A DNA stretch of 64,000 nucleotides from Salipiger profundus (GCF_001969385.1 NZ_CP014796.1:3737501-3801500); one strand, 5' to 3'. Shown: positions 47,604 to 55,950, counted from the first letter of the stretch. The notes: a model not told the origin generated them from the letters alone. Translations and numbers: made by a program.

Positions 47604-49049
47604 ATGACCACCTCGGAACGGCTTGCAGATTTCGCCGCCGGCCTGCGCTATGACGATCTGCCACCGCAGGTCACCCGCGAGGCCAAGCGCCTGCTGCTCG
47701 ACACCATCGGATGCGGTCTCGGCGGCCACGCGGTGGAAAAGGGCCAGATGGCGGTGGCCTACGCCCGTCGGATGGGCGGCGCGCCGGAAGCGACGGTTCT
47801 CGGGATGCCGGGCAAGCTGCCGGCTGCCAACGCCGCCTTCGCCAATGGCGACCTGATGAACGCGCTCGACTGGAACGCGCTTCTGCCGCCTTCGCATGTG
47901 CCGCCCTACGTGATGCCCGGTGCCATGGCCCTGGCCGAGCTCGAAGGACGGTCGGGCCGCGATCTCATCACCGCGCTCGTGCTCGGCATGGAAGTCGCGG
48001 GGCGCGTCGGCCGTTCGCTTGGCGGGCTGCGGGCGACCAAGGGCGGCTACCCCCTGCCGGTCTGGGGCATCAGTTCGAACCAGCTTGGCGCGACGGCGGC
48101 GGCGGCGCATGTGCTGGGGCTCGACGCCGGCAAAATGCTGCACGCGCTGGGGCTCGCGGCCTTCCACGCGCCGGTTCCGAGCCATGTGAAATACAATTAC
48201 ACCAAGGAAGTGGGCTACGCGAAATTCGCGCCCTCCGGCTGGATGGCACAGGGTGGCGTGACCACCGCCACGCTGGCGCAGATGGGCTATCGTGGCGACA
48301 CCTCGTTCCTCGAAACAGAGCGCGGCTTCTGGGCAATGAACGCGGCCCCCGCGTGGGACGAGGCCTCGGTACTGGACGGGATCGGCTCGGACTGGGTGTT
48401 TCTCAACGCGGCCTACAAGTTCTGGCCGACCTGCGGCTTCTACCAGTCGCCGCTGGATGCGCTGACTGCGCTGATCGACGAGCATGACATCCAGCCCGAA
48501 GAAATCGACGAGATCGTCTATGCCATCGAGCAGTTTGCCAGCATTCCGAAATACACCACCACCGAGCCCAACGATCATATCGAGGCCGCGGCGAGCGGGC
48601 CCTACATCCTCTCCGTGGCAGCGCATCGCATCCCGCGCGGGCCCGGCTGGCAGGCAAGGGAACTGCTCGAGCACCCGGGCATTCGCGCTCTCATGAAGAA
48701 GGTGCGCCATGAGGTGAACCCGCGCTCGGAGACGCTGCGGCACCAGGACATCGAGGTCGAGGGCCGGCCCTACCTCAGCCACCGGCCCGCGGACGTGCGC
48801 ATCAGGGCGCGCGGGCAGGTCTTCGAGAAATCCCTGGATTTCGCCAACTGGCTGTCGATCGGCGTCGAGGGCTGCATCCCCACCGACGAGGGACTGGCCG
48901 AGAAGTTCCGCGCCAATGCCGAGGGCGTGCTGCCCCCGGCGCAGACCGAGGCGGTGATCGACGCGGTCATGTCACTCGAGGACGTGGGCGACGTCTCCAC
49001 GATGATGGAGCAGCTGGCTGCACAGGAGCTCGCGCGGGTGTCTGCCTGA
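47604..49049 (+). CDS. MmgE/PrpD-family protein
   Basis: A 481-residue PrpD-fold protein, the second in the window. LLLDTIGCGLGG lies near residue 31, NGDLMNALDWNALLPPSHVPPYV near 85, and KFWPTCGFYQSPLDAL near 273. The W for Y/D changes in the active-site LDWN block (LDYDD in the copy at 4464) suggest a different substrate. A GAAAGGAG site sets the start. It follows TRAP system 1 by 55 bases and probably processes the imported acid by dehydration, hydration or epimerisation. The 2-methylcitrate role is not supported by neighbours. Confidence 0.82.
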   Translation: MTTSERLADFAAGLRYDDLPPQVTREAKRLLLDTIGCGLGGHAVEKGQMAVAYARRMGGAPEATVLGMPGKLPAANAAFANGDLMNALDWNALLPPSHVPPYVMPGAMALAELEGRSGRDLITALVLGMEVAGRVGRSLGGLRATKGGYPLPVWGISSNQLGATAAAAHVLGLDAGKMLHALGLAAFHAPVPSHVKYNYTKEVGYAKFAPSGWMAQGGVTTATLAQMGYRGDTSFLETERGFWAMNAAPAWDEASVLDGIGSDWVFLNAAYKFWPTCGFYQSPLDALTALIDEHDIQPEEIDEIVYAIEQFASIPKYTTTEPNDHIEAAASGPYILSVAAHRIPRGPGWQARELLEHPGIRALMKKVRHEVNPRSETLRHQDIEVEGRPYLSHRPADVRIRARGQVFEKSLDFANWLSIGVEGCIPTDEGLAEKFRANAEGVLPPAQTEAVIDAVMSLEDVGDVSTMMEQLAAQELARVSA

Positions 49050-49055
49050 GAAACG

Positions 49056-49083
49056 GGTGCCCGTGCCTCAGGGCGCGGGCACC
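49056..49083. terminator. Hairpin at convergent gene ends
   Basis: Arms GGTGCCCG and CGGGCACC (12-base loop) lie between the PrpD-like gene and the convergent hydrolase gene and reach over the hydrolase stop codon. A bidirectional terminator is plausible although no T-run follows. Confidence 0.4.
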
Positions 49084-49880
49084 GTCCGGCGCGGCGGCAG
49101 ATCGAGCCGCGCCACCATTCCCGAAAGCGAGGGATCCGGCGCCGGGTAGAGATCCAGCACCAGCGGATCGTGGCCGGGGATGACGTGTTCCCAAGAGCCG
49201 TCGGCAAGCGACAGGATCGTGCGGAACCCCTCTGCCATCGCGTCGGCATGCAGGATCGATGGGAAGGGAATGCCGCGCTGCGCGTTCAGGAAGAAATGCG
49301 CCGCATCCGAGGCAAGCACCACCCAGCCCCGCGACGTCCAGACCCGGACCACCTGAAGCCCGGCGGTGTGGCCTCCGACCCGGTGCACGCTCAGCCCCGG
49401 CACGATCTCGGCGCTGCCGTCGTGAAACACCACCCTGTCGCAATGCACGCATCGCACAAGGTGCAGCACGTCGTCGATCTCGTAGCCCCGCCGCAGCACC
49501 GGCGCGCACATGCAGCGCCCGGTGACATAGGACATCTCGGCGTCCTGCAGGTGGAAGCGTGCCGCACGGTATTCGGGCAGGTTGCCGGCATGGTCGTAAT
49601 GGGCATGGGTCAGCACCACGTCCTCGACCTGCGCCGCCTCGATGCCCAGAAGTCCCAGCGCCTCGTGCGGCGGCCGCAGGACGGTGTCGCCCCGCTTGCC
49701 CGCCGAGGCCGCCGAAGAGCCGGTGTCGATCACGAAGACCCTGTCGCCGCGTTTCGCGACCCAGGTGTAGAACTCGAGGTCGGAATGCGCCTCGTGCAGG
49801 TCGCCCCCCTGCAGGTTCTGGCCGAGTGTCCGCGGCCCGTTACGGGCGTAACGGAGCGCGTAGAGCTCGAACGGGTCCAT
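49068..49880 (-). CDS. Metallo-beta-lactamase-fold hydrolase, AHL-lactonase-like
   Basis: A 270-residue MBL-fold hydrolase. The dinuclear metal motif THAHYDHAGN lies near residue 92, GGHTAG near 168, LASDAAH near 190, and a final GHD near 238. This layout and length match N-acyl homoserine lactonase-type enzymes (AttM/AiiA group), so a lactone is the likeliest substrate class. A quorum-quenching role is possible, but the operon context with molybdenum hydroxylase subunits favours catabolism. It starts 3 bases after the 2Fe-2S subunit gene ends. Confidence 0.82.
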   Translation of the reverse strand: MDPFELYALRYARNGPRTLGQNLQGGDLHEAHSDLEFYTWVAKRGDRVFVIDTGSSAASAGKRGDTVLRPPHEALGLLGIEAAQVEDVVLTHAHYDHAGNLPEYRAARFHLQDAEMSYVTGRCMCAPVLRRGYEIDDVLHLVRCVHCDRVVFHDGSAEIVPGLSVHRVGGHTAGLQVVRVWTSRGWVVLASDAAHFFLNAQRGIPFPSILHADAMAEGFRTILSLADGSWEHVIPGHDPLVLDLYPAPDPSLSGMVARLDLPPRRTVPAP

Positions 49881-49883
49881 GGC

Positions 49884-50363
49884 TCAGGCGGGCTCGCGCA
49901 TCTCGGCAGCGGCGGCCTGAACCGCACGAACGATCTTGTCGTAGCCCGTGCAGCGGCAGAGGTTCCCGGCGAGCCAGAACCGGATCTCCTCTTCGCTGGG
50001 ATCGGCGTTGCGCTCCAGCAGGTTCTTCGCCGCCACGATGAGCCCCGGCGTGCAGAAACCGCATTGCAGCGCGGCCTCCTCGAGGAAATGACGCTGCACC
50101 GGGTGCAGGGTGCCCTTGTCCGAGACGCCCTCGATGGTGGTGATGGTTTTGCCCTGCGCCTCGGGGGCGAGCATCAGGCAGGAGCAGGTGACGCGCCCGT
50201 CCACCTCGATGGAGCAGGCGCCGCAGTCGCCCGAGCCGCAGCCTTCCTTGGAGCCGGTGAGGTTCAGCTCGTCGCGCAGCGCCGAGAGCAGCGTCTGGTC
50301 CGGACGGGCGAGGAATTCCATCTCGTCGCCGTTGATCGTCGTGGTGATGTGAAGCTTGGCCAT
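49884..50363 (-). CDS. Molybdenum hydroxylase 2Fe-2S subunit (CoxS/XdhA-like)
   Basis: A 159-residue iron-sulfur subunit. The plant-type ferredoxin cluster uses GCGSGDCGACS near residue 41 with a later CSC. The second, helical cluster uses QCGFCTPG near 100 and NLCRCTGY near 134. It passes electrons from the molybdenum centre to FAD. The gene lies between the FAD subunit and the MBL-fold hydrolase on the minus strand. No large subunit is adjacent; the only candidate in the window is at 35040 on the opposite strand. Confidence 0.93.
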   Translation of the reverse strand: MAKLHITTTINGDEMEFLARPDQTLLSALRDELNLTGSKEGCGSGDCGACSIEVDGRVTCSCLMLAPEAQGKTITTIEGVSDKGTLHPVQRHFLEEAALQCGFCTPGLIVAAKNLLERNADPSEEEIRFWLAGNLCRCTGYDKIVRAVQAAAAEMREPA

Positions 50364-50382
50364 GTGCTGTGCCTCCCCTGTC

Positions 50383-51240
50383 TCAGGCTTGCGCGCGCGC
50401 GAGCGCGGTGGCTGCGGCGCGCTTGAAGATGACGCCGGCGATCCGGATGCGGTATTCCGCCGTGCCGCGCTTGTCGTCGATGGGCTTGCAGACCGCCTGC
50501 ACCTCTTTCGCGGCGGCATCGAGGGCGGCCTCGTCGACCTTCGTGCCGACCAGCGCCTCGGCGGCCGCGGGCACCAGCAGCGGTGTCGGCGCCACGGCGC
50601 CAACCGCGACACGCGCGAAGGTGCAGGTGCCACTCTCGTCCAGCACGATGTTCACCGCTGCGCCGACGACGGCGATGTCCATCTCGGTGCGCGGCGTGAA
50701 GCGGAGGTAGGCGTCCCCTGCCCGCGCCGGGCGCTTCGGCAGGTGGATCGCCGCGATCCACTCGCCACGCTCGAGGCTGGTGCGGCCGGGGGCCACCGGA
50801 ATGTCCTCGACCGGAACGTCGCGGCGCCCGGAGGGTCCGACCACGGTGACGGTGGCACCGGCCGCGATCATGCCCGGCACGCTGTCGGCAGCCGGGGAGG
50901 CGTTGCAGAGGTTCCCCGCCGGGGTCGCCCGGGACTGAACCTGCATGGAGCCGATGAGATCGATCCCCTCGCAGACCCCGGGCCACGCGGCGCGCAGGGC
51001 GGCATGTTCGTTGATCCTCGCGCCGCAGACCGCCGATCCGATGTGAAACCCGCTGTCGTCCTCGGTGATCTCACCCAGCTCGGGGATCGCCTTGATGTCG
51101 ACTACCAGCGAGGGTGCGCGCATTCCCGCGGTCATCTGCACCACAAGGTCGGTGCCCCCCGCGAGAACGTGCGCCGCGCCGGCCTCGGCCGCAAGCAGGC
51201 CGACGGCCTCGTCGATGGATGTCGCCGAAACATATTGCAT
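50383..51240 (-). CDS. Molybdenum hydroxylase FAD-binding subunit (CoxM-like)
   Basis: A 285-residue flavin subunit. The two FAD pyrophosphate motifs are present: VLAGGTDLVVQM near residue 25, and TPAGNLCNASPAADS near 105. The C-terminal CoxM-type domain includes AEYRIRIAGVIFKRA. The start is set by a GGAGGAG stretch. It is 19 bases upstream of the 2Fe-2S gene. A dyad TCTGCA-N5-TGCAGA lies about 110 bases upstream in the spacer after the TRAP system 2 large permease gene, which could mark a separate promoter. Confidence 0.92.
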   Translation of the reverse strand: MQYVSATSIDEAVGLLAAEAGAAHVLAGGTDLVVQMTAGMRAPSLVVDIKAIPELGEITEDDSGFHIGSAVCGARINEHAALRAAWPGVCEGIDLIGSMQVQSRATPAGNLCNASPAADSVPGMIAAGATVTVVGPSGRRDVPVEDIPVAPGRTSLERGEWIAAIHLPKRPARAGDAYLRFTPRTEMDIAVVGAAVNIVLDESGTCTFARVAVGAVAPTPLLVPAAAEALVGTKVDEAALDAAAKEVQAVCKPIDDKRGTAEYRIRIAGVIFKRAAATALARAQA

Positions 51241-51346
51241 CTGTCGTGAACTCCTCCGCTCGGCCGGTCGCGTCTCCTCGTGGCGCGGTCCCGGCCCATG
51301 CGTCAGTGTCACCGTGCGCCCCCCTGCGCACAAGGCGTTTGGCCCG

Positions 51347-51363
51347 TCTGCAGCGCTTGCAGA
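51347..51363. promoter_or_regulatory. Dyad TCTGCA-N5-TGCAGA upstream of the FAD-subunit gene
   Basis: A perfect 6-5-6 inverted repeat with T-N11-A geometry but a sequence different from the recurring CCTWTG box. It is a candidate operator for the FAD/FeS/hydrolase operon. Confidence 0.35.
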
Positions 51364-51375
51364 GGCGCAGCCAAT

Positions 51376-51415
51376 GCCGGGGCAAGGCGGGCGGGATACC
51401 GCGCCCTGCCCCGGC
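51376..51415. terminator. Hairpin after TRAP system 2 large permease
   Basis: Arms GCCGGGGCA and TGCCCCGGC (9 bp, 22-base loop) begin 6 bases after the DctM stop on the minus strand. There is no T-run, so this may only partly separate the TRAP genes from the downstream hydroxylase genes. Confidence 0.4.
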
Positions 51416-51421
51416 GGCAGC

Positions 51422-52696
51422 TCAGGTCAGCCAGAGCGTGATCGCCGGGAACGCGAGCAGCAGGGCCAGCGTCACGAACTCGGCGATGATGAAGGGCGTG
51501 ACACCGGCGAAGCTCTTGCGCAGGTCCGTTCGCGTCGAGGACCCGGTGACGAAGACGACCATGCCAAGCGGTGGTGTCACCAGCCCGATCTCGGTGGTCT
51601 TGATCATGATCACGCCCCACCACACCGGATCGAAGCCCAGGCCCACCATCAGCGGGGTCGAGATCGGAGCCGTGAGGATGAGCACCGCCGCCTGGTCCAT
51701 GAACATGCCCAGGATCAGGTAGATGAGCACGACGATAAGCATCGCCTGCACCGGGGACATCCCGCTGGCAGCGATCCACTCGAGCAACGTGTCGGTGATC
51801 TTGGTGAACGAGATGAAATAGCCGACGACATGCGCGCTGATGATGATCATCATGATCATCGAGGTGATGCGCATGGTGCCCCCGAGGGCGTGCGTGAAGC
51901 TGTTGGTGGTCATCCGGCCGGAGAACACCGAGATCAGAAGCGCACCGAAGGCACCGATGGCAGCCACCTCGGTCGGCGTCGCGATGCCGCTGTAGAGCCC
52001 GCCGAGAACCACGACGATCAGCAGGAACATCGGCCAGACGCGTCCGCCGCGCTCCTCGGCCATGGCGCGCTCCTTGTCGGCGTCGCTCGGCCCCCACTCC
52101 GGCTTGAACTTCAGCGTCAGCGAAATGGTGAGGATGTAGCCGAGCATGGTCATCAGGCCCGGTGTGACGCCCGCAAGGAACAGCTTTCCGATCGAGGTCT
52201 CGGTGACGACACCGTAGATCACGAAGGCCACCGACGGCGGGATCATGATCGCCAGTGTGCCGGCGATCGAGATGGTGCCGACGGCAAGCTGCGGCGAGTA
52301 GCCGGCCTTCATCATCGCCGGGAAGGACGCCCGCGCGAGGCTTGCCGCCGATGCGGTCGACGAGCCGGTCGCGGCGGCGTGGATCGCGCCGGCGAAGATG
52401 CAGGCCATGGCAAGACCGCCGCGCACCTTGCGCAGCAGGCGATTGCAGGCCAGCAGAAGGTCGGTGGCGACGCCCCCGCAGGCGAGGAACTCGGCCATCA
52501 GGATGAACATCGGAATGGTCAGCATGATCGAGCTGGCGACGGTGCCGTGCACCACCTTGCCCAGCAGCGTCTCGATCATGCCGAAGGGGACCAGCATGTT
52601 CAGGCTGATGACGCCCGCGATCCCCAGCGCGTAGCCGATCGGAACCGCAAGGACCATGAGCCCGAGGAGAATGGCAACGCCGATTGCGAAGGTCAT
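51422..52696 (-). CDS. TRAP transporter large permease, DctM (system 2)
   Basis: A 424-residue polytopic permease. HAAATGSSTASAASLARASFPAM near residues 104-126, GTISIAGTLAIMIPPSVAFVIYG near 137-159 and YSGIATPTEVAAIGAFGALL are the DctM hallmarks. The start overlaps the DctQ stop by 4 bases (ATGA), which rejects the longer upstream frame. Its binding protein is encoded divergently at 53584. Downstream lie molybdenum hydroxylase subunits and an MBL-fold hydrolase, so the imported compound may be their substrate or precursor. Confidence 0.93.
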   Translation of the reverse strand: MTFAIGVAILLGLMVLAVPIGYALGIAGVISLNMLVPFGMIETLLGKVVHGTVASSIMLTIPMFILMAEFLACGGVATDLLLACNRLLRKVRGGLAMACIFAGAIHAAATGSSTASAASLARASFPAMMKAGYSPQLAVGTISIAGTLAIMIPPSVAFVIYGVVTETSIGKLFLAGVTPGLMTMLGYILTISLTLKFKPEWGPSDADKERAMAEERGGRVWPMFLLIVVVLGGLYSGIATPTEVAAIGAFGALLISVFSGRMTTNSFTHALGGTMRITSMIMMIIISAHVVGYFISFTKITDTLLEWIAASGMSPVQAMLIVVLIYLILGMFMDQAAVLILTAPISTPLMVGLGFDPVWWGVIMIKTTEIGLVTPPLGMVVFVTGSSTRTDLRKSFAGVTPFIIAEFVTLALLLAFPAITLWLT

Positions 52697-53244
52697 GCCG
52701 CGCCCTCCTCGATCTCGGCGGTGACCTCGAGCCCGTGACGCGGGCCGACGCAGGTCAGCAGCAACCGGAGCGACAGAAGCCCCATCCCGATGGGAATCCA
52801 GATCCAGGACCAGTGCCACGGCCAGTCATAGACACCCATGTCGACCGATCCGGTGCTGTAGGTGTCCCACCACTCGTAGCCACCGAGCCACGCGAGCTGC
52901 GCGCAGTAGATGCCGCTGGCAAGAAGCCCGACACGCAGCAGGATCGTCTGCAGCAGTCGCGGCAACGCATAGAGCATGAAGGTGATGCGGATATAGCCCC
53001 CGGTCTTGAACGCCCAGGCCATCGGCATGCAGATCAGGCCGACCATCAGGTAGTTCTCGGTGACGAAGAGATTGAAGTTGAGCGGGCTGTTCAGTGCGTA
53101 GCGGAACAGCGCATCGGCGGTGTTCAGAACCATCGCGGCGAGCATCATCGCGGCGGCGATCACCGCCGCGGCGATCTCCACCGGTGACAGAATCCGGTCC
53201 GCGACAGTCCATGCGCGCCCCAGCGGCGAGCGGTTCTCGGTCAT
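52693..53244 (-). CDS. TRAP transporter small permease, DctQ (system 2)
   Basis: A 183-residue four-helix membrane protein. Helices are near residues 20-42, 60-82, 100-122 and 145-165. NSPLNFNLFVTENYLMVGLICMPM resembles the helix 2 region of DctQ. Relative to other DctQ proteins it has a tryptophan-rich stretch (WPWHWSWIW) before the last helix. It overlaps the large-permease gene by 4 bases. It is divergent from the binding-protein gene across a 339-base region that contains the best LysR-type box of the window. Confidence 0.88.
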   Translation of the reverse strand: MTENRSPLGRAWTVADRILSPVEIAAAVIAAAMMLAAMVLNTADALFRYALNSPLNFNLFVTENYLMVGLICMPMAWAFKTGGYIRITFMLYALPRLLQTILLRVGLLASGIYCAQLAWLGGYEWWDTYSTGSVDMGVYDWPWHWSWIWIPIGMGLLSLRLLLTCVGPRHGLEVTAEIEEGAA

Positions 53245-53583
53245 TCCTTGGTCCTCCCTGCATGGCGCAGCATGCGTCGTTCGGCACGGGCCCGGTCCGG
53301 GTCGCAGAGAAGCCGGACGGTCAGCATGCCGAGGTTATCCCAAGTTTAGTCATACTTCCCGAAATCCGTCGGGATCAATGCGCAGCCGAGCCTATGTCGG
53401 CCATAGGCTCGCCTTTGGCCGTGGCCCACGTCAGGGCCCTGATGCTTGGAGAGAAGCCCTGCACTCTTTACCTTTGCGGGCAAGGGCGACATGTTCGCCG
53501 CGTCCGGAGGAGGATGCCGGGCCCGTGCGGGGCAAGGTGACAGGGAACCGGGACGCTAGATAGATCTACTTGGGAGGACCATC
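53245..53583. other. 339-base divergent promoter region of TRAP system 2
   Basis: No gene is visible. The region holds the LysR-type dyad at 53388-53410, an extra CCTTTG half-site at 53412, and a locally AT-richer stretch at 53335-53370 that could hold the minus-strand promoter. Confidence 0.5.
53388..53410. promoter_or_regulatory. LysR-type box, 9-bp arms
   Basis: GAGCCTATG and CATAGGCTC form perfect 9-bp inverted arms around a 5-base spacer, the longest example of the recurring CCTWTG-N5-CAWAGG dyad. It lies between divergent TRAP genes. Confidence 0.6.
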
Positions 53584-54609
53584 ATGACAGGACCTGCTTA
53601 CAGGAAAACCGGCCTCGGGCTGGCGCTGGCCGCGACCACGGCCCTGACCGCAACCTCGGCGGCACAGGCAGAGACGATGATCGTCGCCACCGACCTGCCC
53701 CCCACGCATTTCGTTTCGGTGCAGGGGGTCGAGCGCCTGATGAACTGCATAACCGAGGCCGCCGGCGACGAGATCGACTTCAACTACTTCCCCTCCGGCC
53801 AGCTGGTGAAGCGCGACGAAGGCGTCTCGGCGCTTCAGAAGGGGCTGGCGCAGCTGACCTTCTCGACGATCGCTGCCGAGACCGCGACTGTGCCGCTGCA
53901 GAGCGTGACCGTGCTGCCGGGCATGTTCGAAAGCGCCGTCGACGGGGTCGAGGCCTGGCGCGCGGCGATCAGCACCGACGGGGCGCTGAAGGACGAGCTC
54001 GAGAGCGTCGGCGTCAAGCCGATCCAGATGAGCCTGCTTGCGCCCTACCAGATCATGGGCACGCAGAACTACGCGGATATCGCCGACTGGCAGGGCAAGA
54101 AGATCCGCACGACGGGCTCGGCGCTGAACTTCCTCGTGGACAGCATCGGCGCGGTCTCGGTCGAGATGTCGGCCAACGATCTCTACACCGCGATGCAGCG
54201 CGGCACGGTCGATGGCACGATCCTGTCGTTCGCCTCGGCCACGCCCTACTCGGTCAACGAGGTCGCCACCCACATGAGCGAGAATGCCAGCTTCGGCACC
54301 TCCGCCTCGTGGATCGGTATGAGCCAGGAGTATTTCGACAGCCTGTCGCCCGAGCACCAGCAGATCGTCGACGAGTGCGGCAAGACCACCGAGCTCGAAC
54401 TCGCGGCATGGGTCGACGAGAACGAGGGCCGCATCCGCGACGAGTATCGCGAGCAGGGCATCGAGATCTACGAGCTGAGCGACGACCAGCTCGCGGCCTT
54501 CTCCGAGGCGATGGCGCCGGTCGAGAACGACTTCGTTTCGCGGCTCGAGAGCCGTGACCTGCCCGCGCAGGAAGCGCTCGACCTGTTCAAGGAGCAGCTC
54601 GCGAACTGA
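53584..54609 (+). CDS. TRAP transporter solute-binding protein, DctP (system 2)
   Basis: A 341-residue periplasmic binding protein. The signal peptide is slightly long and ends at AQA/ETM near residue 29. KKIRTTGSALNFL near 172 provides the ligand-binding Arg, and NDLYTAMQRGTVDGT near 197 is the family signature. Two Cys residues (near 56 and 260) may form a disulfide. It serves the divergent DctQM pair. A strong intrinsic terminator follows, so it is a single-gene transcript. Confidence 0.91.
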   Translation: MTGPAYRKTGLGLALAATTALTATSAAQAETMIVATDLPPTHFVSVQGVERLMNCITEAAGDEIDFNYFPSGQLVKRDEGVSALQKGLAQLTFSTIAAETATVPLQSVTVLPGMFESAVDGVEAWRAAISTDGALKDELESVGVKPIQMSLLAPYQIMGTQNYADIADWQGKKIRTTGSALNFLVDSIGAVSVEMSANDLYTAMQRGTVDGTILSFASATPYSVNEVATHMSENASFGTSASWIGMSQEYFDSLSPEHQQIVDECGKTTELELAAWVDENEGRIRDEYREQGIEIYELSDDQLAAFSEAMAPVENDFVSRLESRDLPAQEALDLFKEQLAN

Positions 54610-54636
54610 CCCCTCCGAGCAGGCCGGACATGACGA

Positions 54637-54664
54637 GGGGTGGGCCCGGGCCCGCCCCTTTTTT
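54637..54664 (+). terminator. Intrinsic terminator
   Basis: A 9-bp stem (GGGGTGGGC / GCCCGCCCC with one G-U pair, CCGG loop) is followed directly by TTTTTT. This is the clearest Rho-independent terminator in the window. Confidence 0.85.
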
Positions 54665-54748
54665 CTTGTGGCAGGACAAGACGCATAGGCCTGCGCGAGG
54701 GTCAGCCAAGGCAGCGGCGCGACCGTGGTTTACCGGAAAATAATGCAT

Positions 54749-54766
54749 GATACACAATTATGTATC
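54749..54766. promoter_or_regulatory. AT-rich dyad GATAC-N8-GTATC
   Basis: An 18-base element with 5-bp arms in an unusually AT-rich patch 57 bases before the MaoC start. A CATAGG half-site lies at 54684. This may be the promoter or operator of the MaoC gene; the cognate regulator is unknown. Confidence 0.35.
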
Positions 54767-54822
54767 GGCCCGCGTCCGGGCCGTCGGCGATCGCCGGGGA
54801 AACACCACCTAGGGAGGCGCGG

Positions 54823-55317
54823 ATGCCCGCAAACTACAAGCAACTCGCCAGCGGCATGTTCTACGAGGAACTCGAGCCGGGCACGGTATACAAGCACTCG
54901 ATCACCCGCACGGTGACCGAGGCCGACAACCTTCTGTTCTCGACCCTGACATACAACATGGCCTGGCTGCATGTTGACGACGAATACTGCAAGAACCACT
55001 CGATGTTCGGGCAGCGGCTGGTCAACAGCAACTTCACGCTGTCGCTCGTGGCCGGGGTGCAGGTGCACGACATGACGCTCGGCACGACGCTGGCCAACAT
55101 GGGCTATTCCGACGTCAAGTTCCCCAACCCGGTGTTCATCGGAGATACCATCTATTCCGAGACCGAGGTGCTCTCGAAGCGCGAGTCGAAGTCGCGGCCC
55201 AACGCCGGGCTGGTCGAGTTCGAGACCCGTGGCCTGAACCAGCGCGACGAGGTCGTGGTGACCCTGCGCCGCACCGGAATGATGATCAAGAAATCCTCCT
55301 TCGAGGAGGAAAGCTGA
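54823..55317 (+). CDS. MaoC-like dehydratase
   Basis: A 164-residue hotdog-fold protein of the MaoC/mesaconyl-CoA hydratase type. TVTEADNLLFSTLTYNMAWL and LHVDDEY carry the catalytic Asp region near residues 28-52. Where canonical enoyl-CoA hydratases have G-x-I-x-H-G, this protein reads GQRLVNSNF, so the catalytic His is Asn; I recall the same LVNS variant in a widespread subfamily. The AGGGAGG site sets the start. It ends 3 bases before a convergent SnoaL-like gene. The role is probably hydration of a short enoyl-CoA. Confidence 0.8.
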   Translation: MPANYKQLASGMFYEELEPGTVYKHSITRTVTEADNLLFSTLTYNMAWLHVDDEYCKNHSMFGQRLVNSNFTLSLVAGVQVHDMTLGTTLANMGYSDVKFPNPVFIGDTIYSETEVLSKRESKSRPNAGLVEFETRGLNQRDEVVVTLRRTGMMIKKSSFEEES

Positions 55318-55320
55318 GGC

Positions 55321-55950
55321 CTACGCCTTCTCGGTCTGGCGCATCATCGCGAGATAGCCCTCGCGTCGCGCCGGATCGACCTTCAGCGGGCGGTCGTAGG
55401 ACGGATCCTCCGGCCCCCTCACCGGGCCCCGGCCCGCGTTCATGAAGTCCTTCACCTCCTGCGGCAGGATCGCACGGGTCGAGGTGAAGGAGGTGAGATC
55501 GTCCATGTCGGGGATCTCGTCCATCATCGACCAGTCGCGCAGCGTCACGCGTGCGGCGATGCGCCAGGCGCCCTCGCGCTTTTCCAGCCGGTCGACATAG
55601 CGCCCGCCGCCAAGCGTCAGCGGCTTTCCCTTGCGGTTCATGCAGACGAACATGAAGTAGGTCTCGGCGTGGGCGGTGTCGCCGTCCAGCTCGACGGTCT
55701 GGTTCAGCAGGCAATGCTGGTGCGACAGATGCGCCGCGCCGTGCTGACCAAGTGCCCAGTCGACGAATTCCTCGGGTGTGCCGACGAACTTGCCGTGCTC
55801 GTCGAGACAGTCGGGATGAAAAGCCGACAGGATCAGGTCGCGGTCGAACCGGTCGACCCCCCGGCAGTAGCGCACGAGGCACTGGCGGATCTGCTCGCGG
55901 TCCCAGAGCTCCTGGACCTTCTGCTCGAACGACGGTTCCGTGGTCATCAT
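55321..55950 (-). CDS. SnoaL-like / NTF2-fold protein
   Basis: A 209-residue alpha+beta barrel protein. The N-terminal WDREQIRQCLVRYCRGVDRFD pattern is typical of the SnoaL-like (ring-hydroxylating dioxygenase beta/scytalone dehydratase) group. HQHCLLNQTVELDGDTAHAETYF near residue 85 forms the central strands. Members act as dehydratases, isomerases or cyclases on hydrophobic hydroxylated substrates. Two adjacent ATGs compete; GGGGGGAG supports the first. It pairs functionally with a smaller relative at 56802. I cannot name a substrate. Confidence 0.75.
   Translation of the reverse strand: MMTTEPSFEQKVQELWDREQIRQCLVRYCRGVDRFDRDLILSAFHPDCLDEHGKFVGTPEEFVDWALGQHGAAHLSHQHCLLNQTVELDGDTAHAETYFMFVCMNRKGKPLTLGGGRYVDRLEKREGAWRIAARVTLRDWSMMDEIPDMDDLTSFTSTRAILPQEVKDFMNAGRGPVRGPEDPSYDRPLKVDPARREGYLAMMRQTEKA

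Noticed and set aside
49068..49880. Quorum-quenching AHL lactonase as a firm call
   Set aside because: The metal motifs fit many MBL-fold hydrolases, and no luxI/luxR genes are in the window; only similarity is stated.
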